Below are positions 27,641 to 35,659 of a stretch of 64,000 nt of DNA, piece after piece. Source of the stretch: Pseudoxanthomonas composti (GTDB lineage: Bacteria > Pseudomonadota > Gammaproteobacteria > Xanthomonadales > Xanthomonadaceae). Under the pieces are notes generated by a model that saw nothing but the letters and a program-made list of their open reading frames with translations, did not search any database and was not told the DNA's origin. The DNA lies in contig NZ_SAWZ01000004.1 of NCBI RefSeq assembly GCF_004122095.1, forward strand, positions 248,001 to 312,000. Reading direction: 5' to 3'. The position numbers were made by a program, and so were the translations under genes. Every line of letters begins with the position of its first letter. Within the stretch, counting starts at the first letter, position 1.

Positions 27641-28158
27641 CGCAGGATCCTCAAGGTGGGGCGTGCCGGCGGCGCATCCACCTGCTGACGCAGGGCCGCG
27701 CGGGCACGCGAGAGCCGCGACATCACCGTGCCGATGGGAATCTCCAGGGTCTGGGCCACCTGCAGGTAGCTGAAGCCTTCCACGCTGATCATCACCAGCA
27801 ACGCGCGCTGATCCGGCGGCAGGGTGTCGAAGGCGGCCAGCGCCATGCGGCTCTCCAGGACGGTCTCGGCCGAAGGCGCGGCCTCCTCGGCTTCACCGGT
27901 GAACAGGCTCGCCAGCCGGCGCCAGCGCTGGCTGCGACGGGTGCCGTCGATGAAACGTCGATACAGCACCGAGAACAGCCACGCCTGCAGCGCCTCGTCC
28001 TTGCGCCGGGTATGGCCGTGGGTCAGGGCGCGCTCCAGCGTGGCCTGCACCAGGTCGTCGGCGGCGGCGGGCTCCTGGGCCAGCGAGCGCGCAAACCGCC
28101 GCAGGCGCGGGATCAGCTCGCGCAGGGTGGCGTCGTCGAGATCGGTGGGCGTGGGCAT
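27637..28158 (-). CDS. RNA polymerase ECF sigma factor
   Basis: A 173-residue sigma-70 family regulator with region 2 (A-A-A-D-D-L-V-Q-A-T-L-E-R-A near residue 32, then A-W-L-F-S-V) and region 4 (L-P-P-D-Q-R-A-L-L, G-F-S-Y-L-Q-V-A, I-G-T-V-M-S-R-L-S-R-A). It is controlled by the downstream anti-sigma factor. It is divergent from the catalase-cytochrome b561 pair, which this type of sigma often regulates in oxidative stress (inferred). Confidence 0.93.
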   Translation of the reverse strand: MPTPTDLDDATLRELIPRLRRFARSLAQEPAAADDLVQATLERALTHGHTRRKDEALQAWLFSVLYRRFIDGTRRSQRWRRLASLFTGEAEEAAPSAETVLESRMALAAFDTLPPDQRALLVMISVEGFSYLQVAQTLEIPIGTVMSRLSRARAALRQQVDAPPARPTLRILR

Positions 28159-28419
28159 GGCGGCCTGGCAGGGGCGGTGGCAAGGGTGGGACGCACGAAA
28201 CGGCAGGGTATTCCCGCACCCGAACATCGGCGTGAGCGGTCGCGCGGGACGGCGTGCCACGCGGGGCTGCGCATACAACAAGTGCACAAGCCCCGGCATC
28301 ACCGAGCGGAATCACTCCGGGGCGCAGGATCTCGCCGCGGGCTGCGGCTGGTCGGCACGGCCGGGAATAAACCTGCAGCCCGCACGTCACACCCTCGAAC
28401 CCGCCCGCCAGGAAGCCGC

Positions 28420-29520
28420 ATGTCCCAGCCCACGCCCGCCAATCCGCCGCCGCGCAAGCGCAGTCCCGTGCCCGCGCTGCTGGGCATCGCCGCCATCGTG
28501 GCGGCCATCGCCGGGGCCTTCGCCTGGGTCGGTGGCTGGTTCGGCGAGCGGCTCACCCCGCAACGGATGACCGACACCATCGAGGCCGGCAAGCCCCACC
28601 CCGGCTACCGCCGCGCCCACACCAAGGGCGTGTGCGTGGCCGGGACCTTCGCGCCCAGCGCGCAGGCACCGGGGCTGTCCAAGGCGCGGGTGTTCACCCA
28701 GGCGAGCACGCCGATCCTGGGCCGCCTATCCATCGGCGGGGGCGACCCGCACGGCGCCGACGCCCAGGCGCGGGTGCGCAGCGTGGCCCTGCTGCTCAAG
28801 ACCGACGACGGCCAGGAATGGCGCATGGCGATGAACAGCTTCCCGTTCTTCGTGGTCGCCACGCCCGAGGCCTTCCAGGCGCAGAACATCGCCTCGGCGC
28901 CCGACCCGGCCACCGGCAAGCCGGACCCGGCCAGGATGGCGGCCTTCCTGGAGCAGTATCCGGAAGCCAAGAAGTTCCTGGCCTGGGCCAAGTCCGCGCC
29001 GTGGTCCAACAGCTGGGCCAACACCCAGTTCAACGGCGTCAACAGCTTCTGGTTCACCGATGCGCAAGGACAGCGCCGCGCGGTGCGCTGGTCGCTGCGT
29101 CCGCAGGCGCCGTTCGAAGCGCTCAGCGAAGCCCAGCGCAAGCAGTCCGATGCGGATTTCCTCAGCGAGGAGTTCGACGCGCGCCTGGCCAAGACCGGCC
29201 CGGTGAAGTGGGACCTGGTGGTGACCGAAGCCAAGGACGGCGACCCCATCGACGACCCGTCCCAGCCCTGGCCGCAAGACCGCCCCCAGGTCGTGGCGGG
29301 CACCGTGAGCTTCACCGCCACCTCGCCCCAGGCCACCGGCGGCTGCCGCGACATCAACTATGACCCGACCGTGGTGCCCGACGGCATCGAGCCATCCAAG
29401 GACCCGATCCTGGCCGCGCGCTCGGCGGTGTACTCGGTCTCCTTCAACCGACGCCAGCATGAGATCGGGGCCGGCCAGGCGCCCGAGGCCACCGGCGCGG
29501 CCAAGGGAGAAGCCAAATGA
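28420..29520 (+). CDS. srpA: Catalase-related peroxidase (SrpA type)
   Basis: A 366-residue, heme-dependent catalase-fold protein of the small SrpA class. It has an N-terminal membrane anchor near residues 20-40 (A-I-V-A-A-I-A-G-A-F-A), the distal segment R-R-A-H-T-K-G-V-C near 62, and the C-terminal D-P-I-L-A-A-R-S-A-V-Y-S-V-S-F-N-R-R near 330. It should remove peroxides on the periplasmic side of the inner membrane. Its stop overlaps the cytochrome b561 start (ATGA). Confidence 0.9.
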   Translation: MSQPTPANPPPRKRSPVPALLGIAAIVAAIAGAFAWVGGWFGERLTPQRMTDTIEAGKPHPGYRRAHTKGVCVAGTFAPSAQAPGLSKARVFTQASTPILGRLSIGGGDPHGADAQARVRSVALLLKTDDGQEWRMAMNSFPFFVVATPEAFQAQNIASAPDPATGKPDPARMAAFLEQYPEAKKFLAWAKSAPWSNSWANTQFNGVNSFWFTDAQGQRRAVRWSLRPQAPFEALSEAQRKQSDADFLSEEFDARLAKTGPVKWDLVVTEAKDGDPIDDPSQPWPQDRPQVVAGTVSFTATSPQATGGCRDINYDPTVVPDGIEPSKDPILAARSAVYSVSFNRRQHEIGAGQAPEATGAAKGEAK

Positions 29521-30089
29521 ATCGTCATGGACACTTCGATGTGCTGGCGCGCGCGCTGCACTGGCTGATGGCGGCGATGATCCTGGCGATGCTGTTCATC
29601 GGCGCCGGCATGGTGGTCTCGCTGGCCTGGCGGCCGACGCTGCTGGACCTGCATCGGCCGCTGGGCATCGCCATCCTGCTGCTGGTCATCGTGCGGCTGG
29701 TCAATCGCCTGCGCAGCCCGCCACCGCCGCTGCCCACCGACCTGCCGGCGATCCAGAAGCTGGCCGCGCACGCCTCGCACTGGCTGCTGTACGCGCTCTT
29801 GTTCGCCATGCCACTGATCGGCTGGGCGATGCTGTCGGCCGGGGGCTATCCCATCGTGTTGTTCAGCGGCGTGCACCTGCCTGCCATCGCGCCGCACAGC
29901 GCGGGACTCTACGCGCTACTGCGCCCGGCGCACACAGTCTTGGCCTACATCCTGTTCGCCACGGTGCTGGCGCATCTGGCCGCCGCGCTCTATCACGGTT
30001 GGGTACGACGCGATGGCGTGCTGGACAGCATGCTGCGCAGCGGTGCGGGCGCCGGGCACCCGCCACGCGATGTGCCGGAAGCCGAATAG
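29517..30089 (+). CDS. Cytochrome b561 family protein
   Basis: A 190-residue four-helix membrane cytochrome of the bacterial b561 type. Heme-ligand-type histidines are seen in A-L-H-W near residue 18, D-L-H-R near 44, H-A-S-H-W near 82 and H-T-V-L-A-Y near 138. It is translationally coupled to the SrpA catalase gene and likely feeds electrons from the quinone pool to that peroxidase (inferred from known srpA-b561 pairs). Confidence 0.88.
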   Translation: MNRHGHFDVLARALHWLMAAMILAMLFIGAGMVVSLAWRPTLLDLHRPLGIAILLLVIVRLVNRLRSPPPPLPTDLPAIQKLAAHASHWLLYALLFAMPLIGWAMLSAGGYPIVLFSGVHLPAIAPHSAGLYALLRPAHTVLAYILFATVLAHLAAALYHGWVRRDGVLDSMLRSGAGAGHPPRDVPEAE

Positions 30090-30107
30090 ACCGGCGGGCC
30101 CGCGCTG

Positions 30108-30506
30108 TCACATCCTCGGCGTGGCGCCGTGCTTGGGTCGTGCATTGATGTAGAGGCGATGCACGCCAAAGGCCAACGCCAGGCCGACGATGCCGGCGAA
30201 GATCTGCGACCAGTCGATACCGCGCGGCGCGGCGCCGCCCAGCGTGTGGCCCCAGCCGTTGAGCAGGAACAGCGCCACCGCGGTCAGCGCGATGCCGATC
30301 CAGAACGAGACCCGGTTCGCACCGAGCGCATAGATCAGGAACGGCCCGCCCAGTCCAACCAGGAAATGCACCGGAAAGAAATATGCCGCCCCGTAAGGGC
30401 GCATCAGCACCCACACCACGGCGGCAGCCACGGCGACGAAGGCGAAGAACGACAGGGACAGCAGGCGCGTCTTGTTCGGCCCAAAGGTCTGTGGGGTCAT
30501 CTGCAT
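30108..30506 (-). CDS. Small membrane protein, four helices
   Basis: A 132-residue inner-membrane protein of unknown function with hydrophobic spans near residues 15-33, 42-60, 68-86 and 102-119. It is convergent with the cytochrome gene and lies just outside the left end of the integron. An upstream in-frame ATG at 30551 would add 15 residues; I prefer 30506, at the conserved-looking start. Confidence 0.6.
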   Translation of the reverse strand: MQMTPQTFGPNKTRLLSLSFFAFVAVAAAVVWVLMRPYGAAYFFPVHFLVGLGGPFLIYALGANRVSFWIGIALTAVALFLLNGWGHTLGGAAPRGIDWSQIFAGIVGLALAFGVHRLYINARPKHGATPRM

Positions 30507-30609
30507 GGGCTCGGCACGGGCCTTCGATGCTAGCCGCGCGAAGGTCACCATCGGGTCAACACGATGTGCCGAAGGTGTGTAGACGCTCCCATCATCGCCA
30601 GATCCGCCC

Positions 30610-30676
30610 CGTACAAGCAGGCGCAGTCCTGTACCGCGCCGCAGCTGCGAAGCGGCATCGCCCTGGTTCGCTATTC
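30610..30676 (-). repeat. attC site 27 (decayed)
   Basis: Only the tip GCGAAGCGGC and a core-like GCTATTC at the right remain; the left core cannot be placed surely. It would be the outermost attC. Confidence 0.3.
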
Positions 30677-30919
30677 GAAGTCGTACACCTTATGAATGTA
30701 GAGCTTCTCCGCATGCGGGCGAATGCCCAGAAGGTACGCGGCCCCGCAGCGACGACAGACGGCCGGGTGCTCCTCATCCCAGCCCCGTTGATTCTCCAAG
30801 GCCACCGCCAGCACAGGCCCGCGGCAGGTGAAGCAGCAGAAGGCCAGGTTGCTCCCCTGCGGATCGGCCAGAATCTGGTCGCCTTCCCAGTCCATGATCA
30901 GAAAATCAGTGATGTCCAT
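30671..30919 (-). CDS. Cassette 27: 82-residue zinc-ribbon-like protein
   Basis: A small protein with two Cys pairs, C-C-F-T-C-R-G and C-R-R-C-G-A-A-Y, separated by 20 residues, as in zinc ribbons. It is acidic at the N-terminus (M-D-I-T-D-F-L-I-M-D-W-E-G-D). No signal or membrane segment. The stop codon lies within the decayed core of site 27, so I treat it as the last cassette gene. Function unknown. Confidence 0.55.
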   Translation of the reverse strand: MDITDFLIMDWEGDQILADPQGSNLAFCCFTCRGPVLAVALENQRGWDEEHPAVCRRCGAAYLLGIRPHAEKLYIHKVYDFE

Positions 30920-31062
30920 GGGTCAGTTTTCAGGCTTGATGCGTGAGTGGCGCCGCGATGCGAGGAGACATCGACTCAATGGGTCGTGATGCCTCGTACC
31001 CGGCTATCGGTAGGGCGGCAACGGCAACGAGGCATCGCAGGACCAGCCGGTCGAGCTGCTTG

Positions 31063-31124
31063 ATCTTAGTGCTGCCGGATCAAACTTGGCCGCACAGCGC
31101 GCCCGCTTGGACGAGCGCCTAGGG
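31063..31124 (-). repeat. attC site 26 (decayed)
   Basis: Left core-like ATCTTAG, right core-like CCTAGGG, with partly matching arms between. Both cores are degenerate. Confidence 0.4.
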
Positions 31125-31708
31125 TCCTGCCCCGAGGGACGCCAAGATGCCGGCGTGGTACTCAGGATCCTTGTCGCTGAACTCAAGAACGCCAGCAGCA
31201 AGATCGATATTGATGAATGCCTCGCCATAGTGTTCTTCAGCACCATGCTCGAAGAACACCTTGAGAGTGAGTTTCCCCGCATTCGGTGCCCGCGGATCGC
31301 CATCGAGGCAGGCAACGGTCACTGGAACGCGCTGGGTCATTGCCTTTGCATCGGGTTGCAGACCATACGCTCCAGCCAGCAGTGTCAGAAAGGCGTCACT
31401 CTCCGGGCCAACCGAGCGGACACTGCCCGCGCCCACAGGAGGGTAAGGTCCACACCCTCGACGAGCTGCTTCTTCCATTCCGGTCCGAGGTCCACTGCCA
31501 GTGCGACCGTTCGACCATCGACCGTGCCGCGCCCGACCACCGCGAGCGACCTGTCGCCCGAGGTCTTGGAGCTGGCGATGGGGAGTTCGACATCCACGAA
31601 TCCATCTTCCTGCGACAGGCGTCCCGCCGGCGGCTCTGATGCGAACGAGAGCCCGAAGATGCTGGCCACGATGCCCAAGAGCACGATTCCGATCGCAAGA
31701 TACTTCAT
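31119..31708 (-). pseudogene. Cassette 26: exported protein gene with a frameshift
   Basis: The frame from ATG 31708 starts with a signal peptide or membrane anchor (hydrophobic I-G-I-V-L-L-G-I-V-A) and continues to V-D-L-T-L-L-W-A, then ends at 31385 after odd Arg-rich residues. A second frame continues the same kind of protein from G-S-V-R-S-V-G-P-E-S-D to the stop at 31119, with F-F-E-H-G-A-E-E-H-Y-G and a regular hydrophilic composition. A one-base change near 31425-31440, in a GC run, would join them into about 195 residues. It could be a real mutation or a sequencing error. Confidence 0.6.
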
Positions 31709-31715
31709 GCAGGCA

Positions 31716-31759
31716 GCTCAAGGCGCGCCGAGGGGCATTGGTTTAATGAAATGCTAGGG
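31716..31759 (-). repeat. attC site 25 (short)
   Basis: Left core-like GCTCAAG, right core GCTAGGG; only about 44 bases, shorter than its neighbours. Confidence 0.4.
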
Positions 31760-32293
31760 GCTGTCGAAGTACAAGACGACGTAGTAGTAGTTCTCACCGT
31801 TCACCTCACGCCGCATGTAGCTTGAGAATACGGCTTTGTCCTCTGGCTGAGCCAGTGGCGCCATCTGAGTCTTGCCGGAACCATCAACCATTTCCAACGC
31901 CTTGGCCTCGAACGAAGCGGCGGCCGCCTCACTGGCGGCAGGCGAAAAATTACCCGGCGTCTCCAGGGGTCCGAAGAATCTGGTCATGGTGCCGTGAAGC
32001 GCAAGCCACACCTTCGCTCCAACCTTGGGGTCCTGGCCCTCGTACAGATAGACGCCGATCCTGCGGAGTCGCTTCTCCGAGAAGAAGAACTGGAAATTCT
32101 CCTCCTTACCGTCGAAGACACCACTGAACGTTTCCAGATCGCCGTTGGAAAAGGACTTGTAAGGGCCGCATTCGGCCACAGCCAGGACCTCCTCCTGCGC
32201 CATGCCGAATTTCCATGACGATGGGTCACACCCGGCAGAAGCGGGTCCAGCGATGAACCAGATTGACAGAACGCACAGGACGAGGAATCGCAT
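31754..32293 (-). CDS. Cassette 25: exported protein, 179 residues
   Basis: A protein with a signal peptide (M-R-F-L-V-L-C-V-L-S-I-W-F; cleavage near A-S-A-G-C, which could be a weak lipobox). The mature part is rich in aromatic and charged residues, including N-F-Q-F-F-F-S-E-K-R-L-R-R-I and Y-Y-Y-V-V-L-Y-F at the end. The TAG stop is formed by the attC core. Function unknown; periplasmic or outer-membrane location inferred. Confidence 0.65.
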   Translation of the reverse strand: MRFLVLCVLSIWFIAGPASAGCDPSSWKFGMAQEEVLAVAECGPYKSFSNGDLETFSGVFDGKEENFQFFFSEKRLRRIGVYLYEGQDPKVGAKVWLALHGTMTRFFGPLETPGNFSPAASEAAAASFEAKALEMVDGSGKTQMAPLAQPEDKAVFSSYMRREVNGENYYYVVLYFDSP

Positions 32294-32298
32294 GTTCA

Positions 32299-32362
32299 AG
32301 CTAACAAGGAGTGGACTAAGCCGAAACGCAAAAGGTGGTGCGGCTGACATGATCTGTTAGGG
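32299..32362 (-). repeat. attC site 24
   Basis: Cores AGCTAAC (left) and GTTAGGG (right). The centre is degenerate, with no GCGAAGCGGC tip. Confidence 0.6.
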
Positions 32363-32791
32363 CGCGCGCCGCTGGAACCACAGCTCCTGATCTCCATCAG
32401 GATCACTGAGGCTACGCGTGCACGATGCTCTATTGAGGTTGTCATAGTCGTGGTGCGGTACGCAGTACAGCATCTGCCCAGGCTCGAATGAAATCTGCAG
32501 CTGTCGGACCTGATCAGGTCCGCAGCGGACGTACCGCGCGGCGCCTTTGCGGGGCAAGCCATGAACTACGCCTGAGACGCCGAGGACCTCAGAATCTTCG
32601 TCTCCGGACAAGGTGAGCTGGCCGGTATATGGCTGGCCGCTGCGCGAGCCAAGCACTCCGTAGTCCCCTCGAAGCCACGTGACGATCCTGGCATCGTCCC
32701 CGGCCGCGGCGGCGCAGATAGCAGCGGAGGGCGACTCTGGAGGTAGGGTGCCGCTCGACAACGCCATCAGTACGGCCAGCGATATGTCCAT
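32357..32791 (-). CDS. Cassette 24: hypothetical protein, 144 residues
   Basis: The N-terminal 25 residues are mildly hydrophobic and may be a weak signal sequence. The rest is hydrophilic, with Q-P-Y-T-G-Q-L-T-L-S-G-D, four cysteines and a W-F-Q-R-R end. The TAA stop is part of the attC core. Not recognised. Confidence 0.55.
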   Translation of the reverse strand: MDISLAVLMALSSGTLPPESPSAAICAAAAGDDARIVTWLRGDYGVLGSRSGQPYTGQLTLSGDEDSEVLGVSGVVHGLPRKGAARYVRCGPDQVRQLQISFEPGQMLYCVPHHDYDNLNRASCTRSLSDPDGDQELWFQRRAP

Positions 32792-32795
32792 AGCG

Positions 32796-32855
32796 TCTCA
32801 AGGGTTGGATTGAGTCGAACCGCGAAAGCGGGCACAGCGTCGATGAGTGTTAGGC
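32796..32855 (-). repeat. attC site 23
   Basis: Left core-like TCTCAAG (degenerate), right core GTTAGGC. Confidence 0.6.
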
Positions 32856-33276
32856 GCCAACCGAACCGCGCGGCACCACGGCGGACGTACCAAACGTTAC
32901 AGCGGAGAGCTTGGTCGCTGCAGGCAGCACCTGCAGCGGATCAGGGAGGCCGCAGAGAACTAATGGAGTCTTCGTGCGACTCTGCAACTCATACCTACCC
33001 AAGCGGTGGCGGGTCGTGCGATGCACGCCCGACCCATCATAGGCGAAGAGACCTCGCTTGGGGAAAGCGACAAAGTCTTCTGGTCGAGGAAGCGTCACGA
33101 GCAGGTCAATGCTGGAAGCTTCCGGCACTGAAAGCACAAGATCCTCAACGACATCTGCTGAACCCCGCGCCGGATTCGGAATCGGCCCTTCGCCACTGGT
33201 TGAGTAGATGGCCACATGCCAAGGCCACAGACGGCAAGCCAGGCAGCACCAGTGCCCTGAGGATCGTTCGGGACAT
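32850..33276 (-). pseudogene. Cassette 23, second gene: lipoprotein-like, apparently frameshifted
   Basis: From ATG 33276 the frame reads a lipoprotein-type signal (M-S-R-T-I-L-R-A-L-V-L-P-G-L, lipobox-like A-L-A-C) but stops soon after. Another frame over the remaining sequence is open to 32850 and reads V-V-E-D-L-V-L-S-V-P-E-A-S-S-I-D-L-L-V-T-L, which looks like protein. A one-base shift near 33150-33230 would join them. The stop TAA is part of attC 23. Lies 21 bases after the first gene of the cassette. Confidence 0.45.
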
Positions 33277-33297
33277 CCATGACAACTGGCGTCTGCA

Positions 33298-33615
33298 TCA
33301 GCTGGAGCCGCGAGGCCGAGGCCTGGGTGACTTGTCAGGCGCCAACTTGGACCATAGCCACGCGAGCACTCCACCGTAGAGAAGCCACTGAACACTTCCG
33401 ATGGCGAGCAGAGTCCAGACCGAAGGAGCGTTCCTTCCAGGAAACCCCGCCATTGCCACAAGCACGGTCGGAAGGTTCACCGCCGACACGATGTTAGTGA
33501 CCATCGGCAGCGACGCCACCCACTCGGTCAGTGGCGAAGCTCCCGAGAGCACCGCAGCGCTAGACAGTAGCCCACCAAGCGCAATTGAAAGGCTTCTCTT
33601 GATCAAGCGCGACAT
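33298..33615 (-). CDS. Cassette 23, first gene: membrane protein, 105 residues
   Basis: A small membrane protein with hydrophobic spans near residues 8-26, 37-57 and 68-88, and a basic Pro/Arg tail (P-R-P-R-P-R). Not recognised. A second, broken gene follows in the same cassette. Confidence 0.6.
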   Translation of the reverse strand: MSRLIKRSLSIALGGLLSSAAVLSGASPLTEWVASLPMVTNIVSAVNLPTVLVAMAGFPGRNAPSVWTLLAIGSVQWLLYGGVLAWLWSKLAPDKSPRPRPRGSS

Positions 33616-33628
33616 GTCAACCTGCGAA

Positions 33629-33687
33629 ACCTAATGCTGGAATTGAGCGACGAGCGAAGCGAGTTCGGCTTGGATGAGTTGTTAGGC
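33629..33687 (-). repeat. attC site 22
   Basis: Cores ACCTAAT (left) and GTTAGGC (right), tip GCGAAGCGAG. Confidence 0.75.
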
Positions 33688-34068
33688 TGCATTCTCGCGA
33701 ATCTGGAAGATGTTGCCCTCTGGGTCAACCGCGTTGCAGACGCGGAACCCTGACCCCAGCCACTGTTCCGGCAAGACCTCACCGCCCAAGGCGGGTGCCT
33801 TCGCCGTTGCTTCCGCAATGCTGGGAACCGTGAAGAAGAACTTGAGAGCAGCGTCCTCCCGCCTGTCCGGAGGGCTGGAAATGGAAATAGAAGCCGCAAT
33901 TGCCGGGGGGATAGCATGGAGCGTCAACTGGATGTCCGGAGAGTGCAGTACGACCAGATCGGATGCTGCATGGACCCGGGACATGCCCAGAAGCGACTCA
34001 TAGAAACCCGCAAGGCGTGGCAAGTCCTTGGCGTATATGAAAAGGCCAGCTTGTGCGGGACCAGACAT
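33682..34068 (-). CDS. Cassette 22, second gene: VOC family protein
   Basis: A 128-residue vicinal-oxygen-chelate (glyoxalase/bleomycin-resistance fold) protein: Y-A-K-D-L-P-R-L-A-G-F-Y near residue 12, L-H-S-P-D-I-Q-L near 37, and the C-terminal V-D-P-E-G-N-I-F-Q-I-R-E. Such proteins bind metal and act as isomerases, dioxygenases or drug-binding proteins; the substrate is unknown. ATG 34068 has GGAG upstream. The TAA stop is part of the attC core. It follows the membrane gene by 16 bases. Confidence 0.8.
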   Translation of the reverse strand: MSGPAQAGLFIYAKDLPRLAGFYESLLGMSRVHAASDLVVLHSPDIQLTLHAIPPAIAASISISSPPDRREDAALKFFFTVPSIAEATAKAPALGGEVLPEQWLGSGFRVCNAVDPEGNIFQIRENAA

Positions 34069-34084
34069 TGGGACTCCAGTATTT

Positions 34085-34351
34085 TCAGATGCCATCACCG
34101 TTACTACCACGAGCACGCCGCTTGATGATGACATGACCTACCACCGCCAAGTACATGAGGGCGGCAAGCAAAAAGAACCCAGCGTTGCCAAATACCCACA
34201 CGCGTCCCGAGCCGCCCTGCGCGATCGCTATGAGAGCCGGCGAAGCGACCCATAGGAATAGCAAGAGCGCGAGTGCAGAGACAGCTGCCAGGGACCAGAA
34301 CAAGAGCCACCCAACTCGACGTAGCGTGATACTTGACTTGACGAAACGCAC
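34085..34351 (-). CDS. Cassette 22, first gene: two-helix membrane protein
   Basis: An 88-residue protein with two long hydrophobic spans (about 15-38 and 52-72) and a basic R-R-A-R tail. The start is a GTG preceded by AGGGGG. It shares a cassette with the VOC gene, so the two may work together. Not recognised. Confidence 0.55.
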   Translation of the reverse strand: MRFVKSSITLRRVGWLLFWSLAAVSALALLLFLWVASPALIAIAQGGSGRVWVFGNAGFFLLAALMYLAVVGHVIIKRRARGSNGDGI

Positions 34352-34404
34352 AACTGCTGCCCCCTGTTCGTTAGCTCCACGCCCGCCGTAATCTGAAGCC
34401 GGCG

Positions 34405-34464
34405 TGTAACGTCTGAATTAATCAGAACTGCGAAGCGGCCTCGGCTTTGACGAATGGTTGAGCC
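34405..34464 (-). repeat. attC site 21
   Basis: Cores GTGTAAC (left) and GTTGAGC (right), with tip GCGAAGCGGC. Confidence 0.7.
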
Positions 34465-34604
34465 GCTCGCGCCAGCCTGCTCCAGACATTCGCTGCGGCG
34501 CCGCTGACGCCACCAATGACACGCCGCCACTGACGCCAGCCACCCTGGCACCTACACCTGATGTTCTGGTGGGTCGGGCCCGCCGACCGGCCTTCGCAAT
34601 CACC
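34465..34604 (-). other. Cassette 21: no convincing gene
   Basis: About 140 bases between two attC sites without an ORF I can support; frames run through the sites without a start near the core. It may be a gene-less cassette or the remains of one. Confidence 0.5.
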
Positions 34605-34662
34605 GCCTGACGCTCAAGCTTAGCGACGGGCGAAGGCCATCCGCTTGAGCGAACGATCAAGT
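34605..34662 (-). repeat. attC site 20
   Basis: Cores GCCTGAC (left) and ATCAAGT (right); arms recognisable but degenerate. Confidence 0.55.
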
Positions 34663-35082
34663 TGTTCGCGAGAGCAGGTCTTCGAGAGCGCCTCTTAAAT
34701 TGACCAGCTCCTTGGAGCGAAACATCGCAAAGCCGAGATTGATCGGCTTCCACTCTCGGCCATCGAGTAGCCTGACAGCCAAAAAAGGGTATTCAAGAAA
34801 GTCATCCGGATTTTCTTCTGTCGTTGGCTTGAACCAACGGCCGGGCTCTAGATTCCGTAGGACCTCTCCGGCGAACGCGCCAAACGCGTACATGGATTTG
34901 CCGATCTGATTGATGTCAGCGCCCGCGTGCCTCCACTCATTCAGAACGAAGTCCACCCGCTCAAGACTGGCTAGATCGTACTTGGATAGATCCATTCGGT
35001 ACTGCTCAAGCGTTAATCGGACCGCATCTTCCGCGTATCCTTGGACAGTCTCTACACTCGGCTGGAAATGAAGGGGGATCAC
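34657..35082 (-). CDS. Cassette 20: hypothetical protein, 141 residues
   Basis: A soluble protein without signal or membrane segment. It has an acidic helical N-terminal part (V-E-T-V-Q-G-Y-A-E-D-A-V), then F-G-A-F-A-G-E-V-L-R-N-L and P-F-L-A-V-R-L-L-D-G-R-E-W-K-P-I-N. This regular layout suggests a conserved soluble domain family that I cannot name. Start GTG 35082; the TGA stop is formed by the attC core. Confidence 0.65.
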   Translation of the reverse strand: MIPLHFQPSVETVQGYAEDAVRLTLEQYRMDLSKYDLASLERVDFVLNEWRHAGADINQIGKSMYAFGAFAGEVLRNLEPGRWFKPTTEENPDDFLEYPFLAVRLLDGREWKPINLGFAMFRSKELVNLRGALEDLLSRTT

Positions 35083-35088
35083 ATGAGT

Positions 35089-35154
35089 CTCCTAAAGCCT
35101 GATGCTGGAGTTGAGCCGCGCCGGAGCGGCGTCCATCTGGATGAACTGCTAGTT
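35089..35154 (-). repeat. attC site 19
   Basis: Left core-like TCCTAAA, right core GCTAGTT, with tip CCGGAGCGGC. Confidence 0.55.
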
Positions 35155-35577
35155 GGCAAGCACACGCCAGTGAACGACGTGATGTGTGTCGCGCCGGATC
35201 GCCACGGTCTCATGCGTAGGTCTGGCTGGATCTGGCGCGCACCTAAAGACCTCGTACACCTTTATGAGCTCCTCCGGCGGAGGAAGCCACTGCCGGTTAA
35301 AGGCCGGGCCCGGGCGTCTAGCGTCTACATCTGGGCGGCAGTGAGCCGGTGGATCCCAAGCCTCCGGCGCTGTAAACGCGAGTGCACTTTGGTTGCTGTC
35401 CAAATCGTGGACCTCTTGAAGGTCCTTGGCATCGGGTGGGATCCACCCGGGAACCCACCCGCGCTGTACCGCCCCACCCATGACCGCGTCAGACATGCTT
35501 GCGTATGAGGAATCCACGACGTCAACAGTGCAGCTTGATGCCAAGAGCACAGCAAGTAGCAAGACCAATGTGCGCAA
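35149..35577 (-). CDS. Cassette 19: lipoprotein, 142 residues (YbbD-like)
   Basis: A lipoprotein: hydrophobic N-terminus with lipobox L-A-S-S-C at residue 12-16. The motif G-W-V-P-G-W-I-P-P-D-A followed by H-D-L-D-S-N resembles a small lipoprotein family I recall as YbbD-like, of unknown role. The start is TTG 35577, supported by AAGGAGG five bases upstream. The TAG stop is part of the attC core. Confidence 0.7.
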   Translation of the reverse strand: MRTLVLLLAVLLASSCTVDVVDSSYASMSDAVMGGAVQRGWVPGWIPPDAKDLQEVHDLDSNQSALAFTAPEAWDPPAHCRPDVDARRPGPAFNRQWLPPPEELIKVYEVFRCAPDPARPTHETVAIRRDTHHVVHWRVLAN

Positions 35578-35592
35578 GAGCTCCTCCTTGCC

Positions 35593-35650
35593 CTCTAAGA
35601 CCTAGTGAGTCGACACGCGAAGCGGCTCCGGCTTGGGTGAATCGTCAGAC
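35593..35650 (-). repeat. attC site 18
   Basis: Left core-like CTCTAAG, right core GTCAGAC, with tip GCGAAGCGGC. Confidence 0.65.
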
Positions 35651-35659
35651 CCCGCACGT

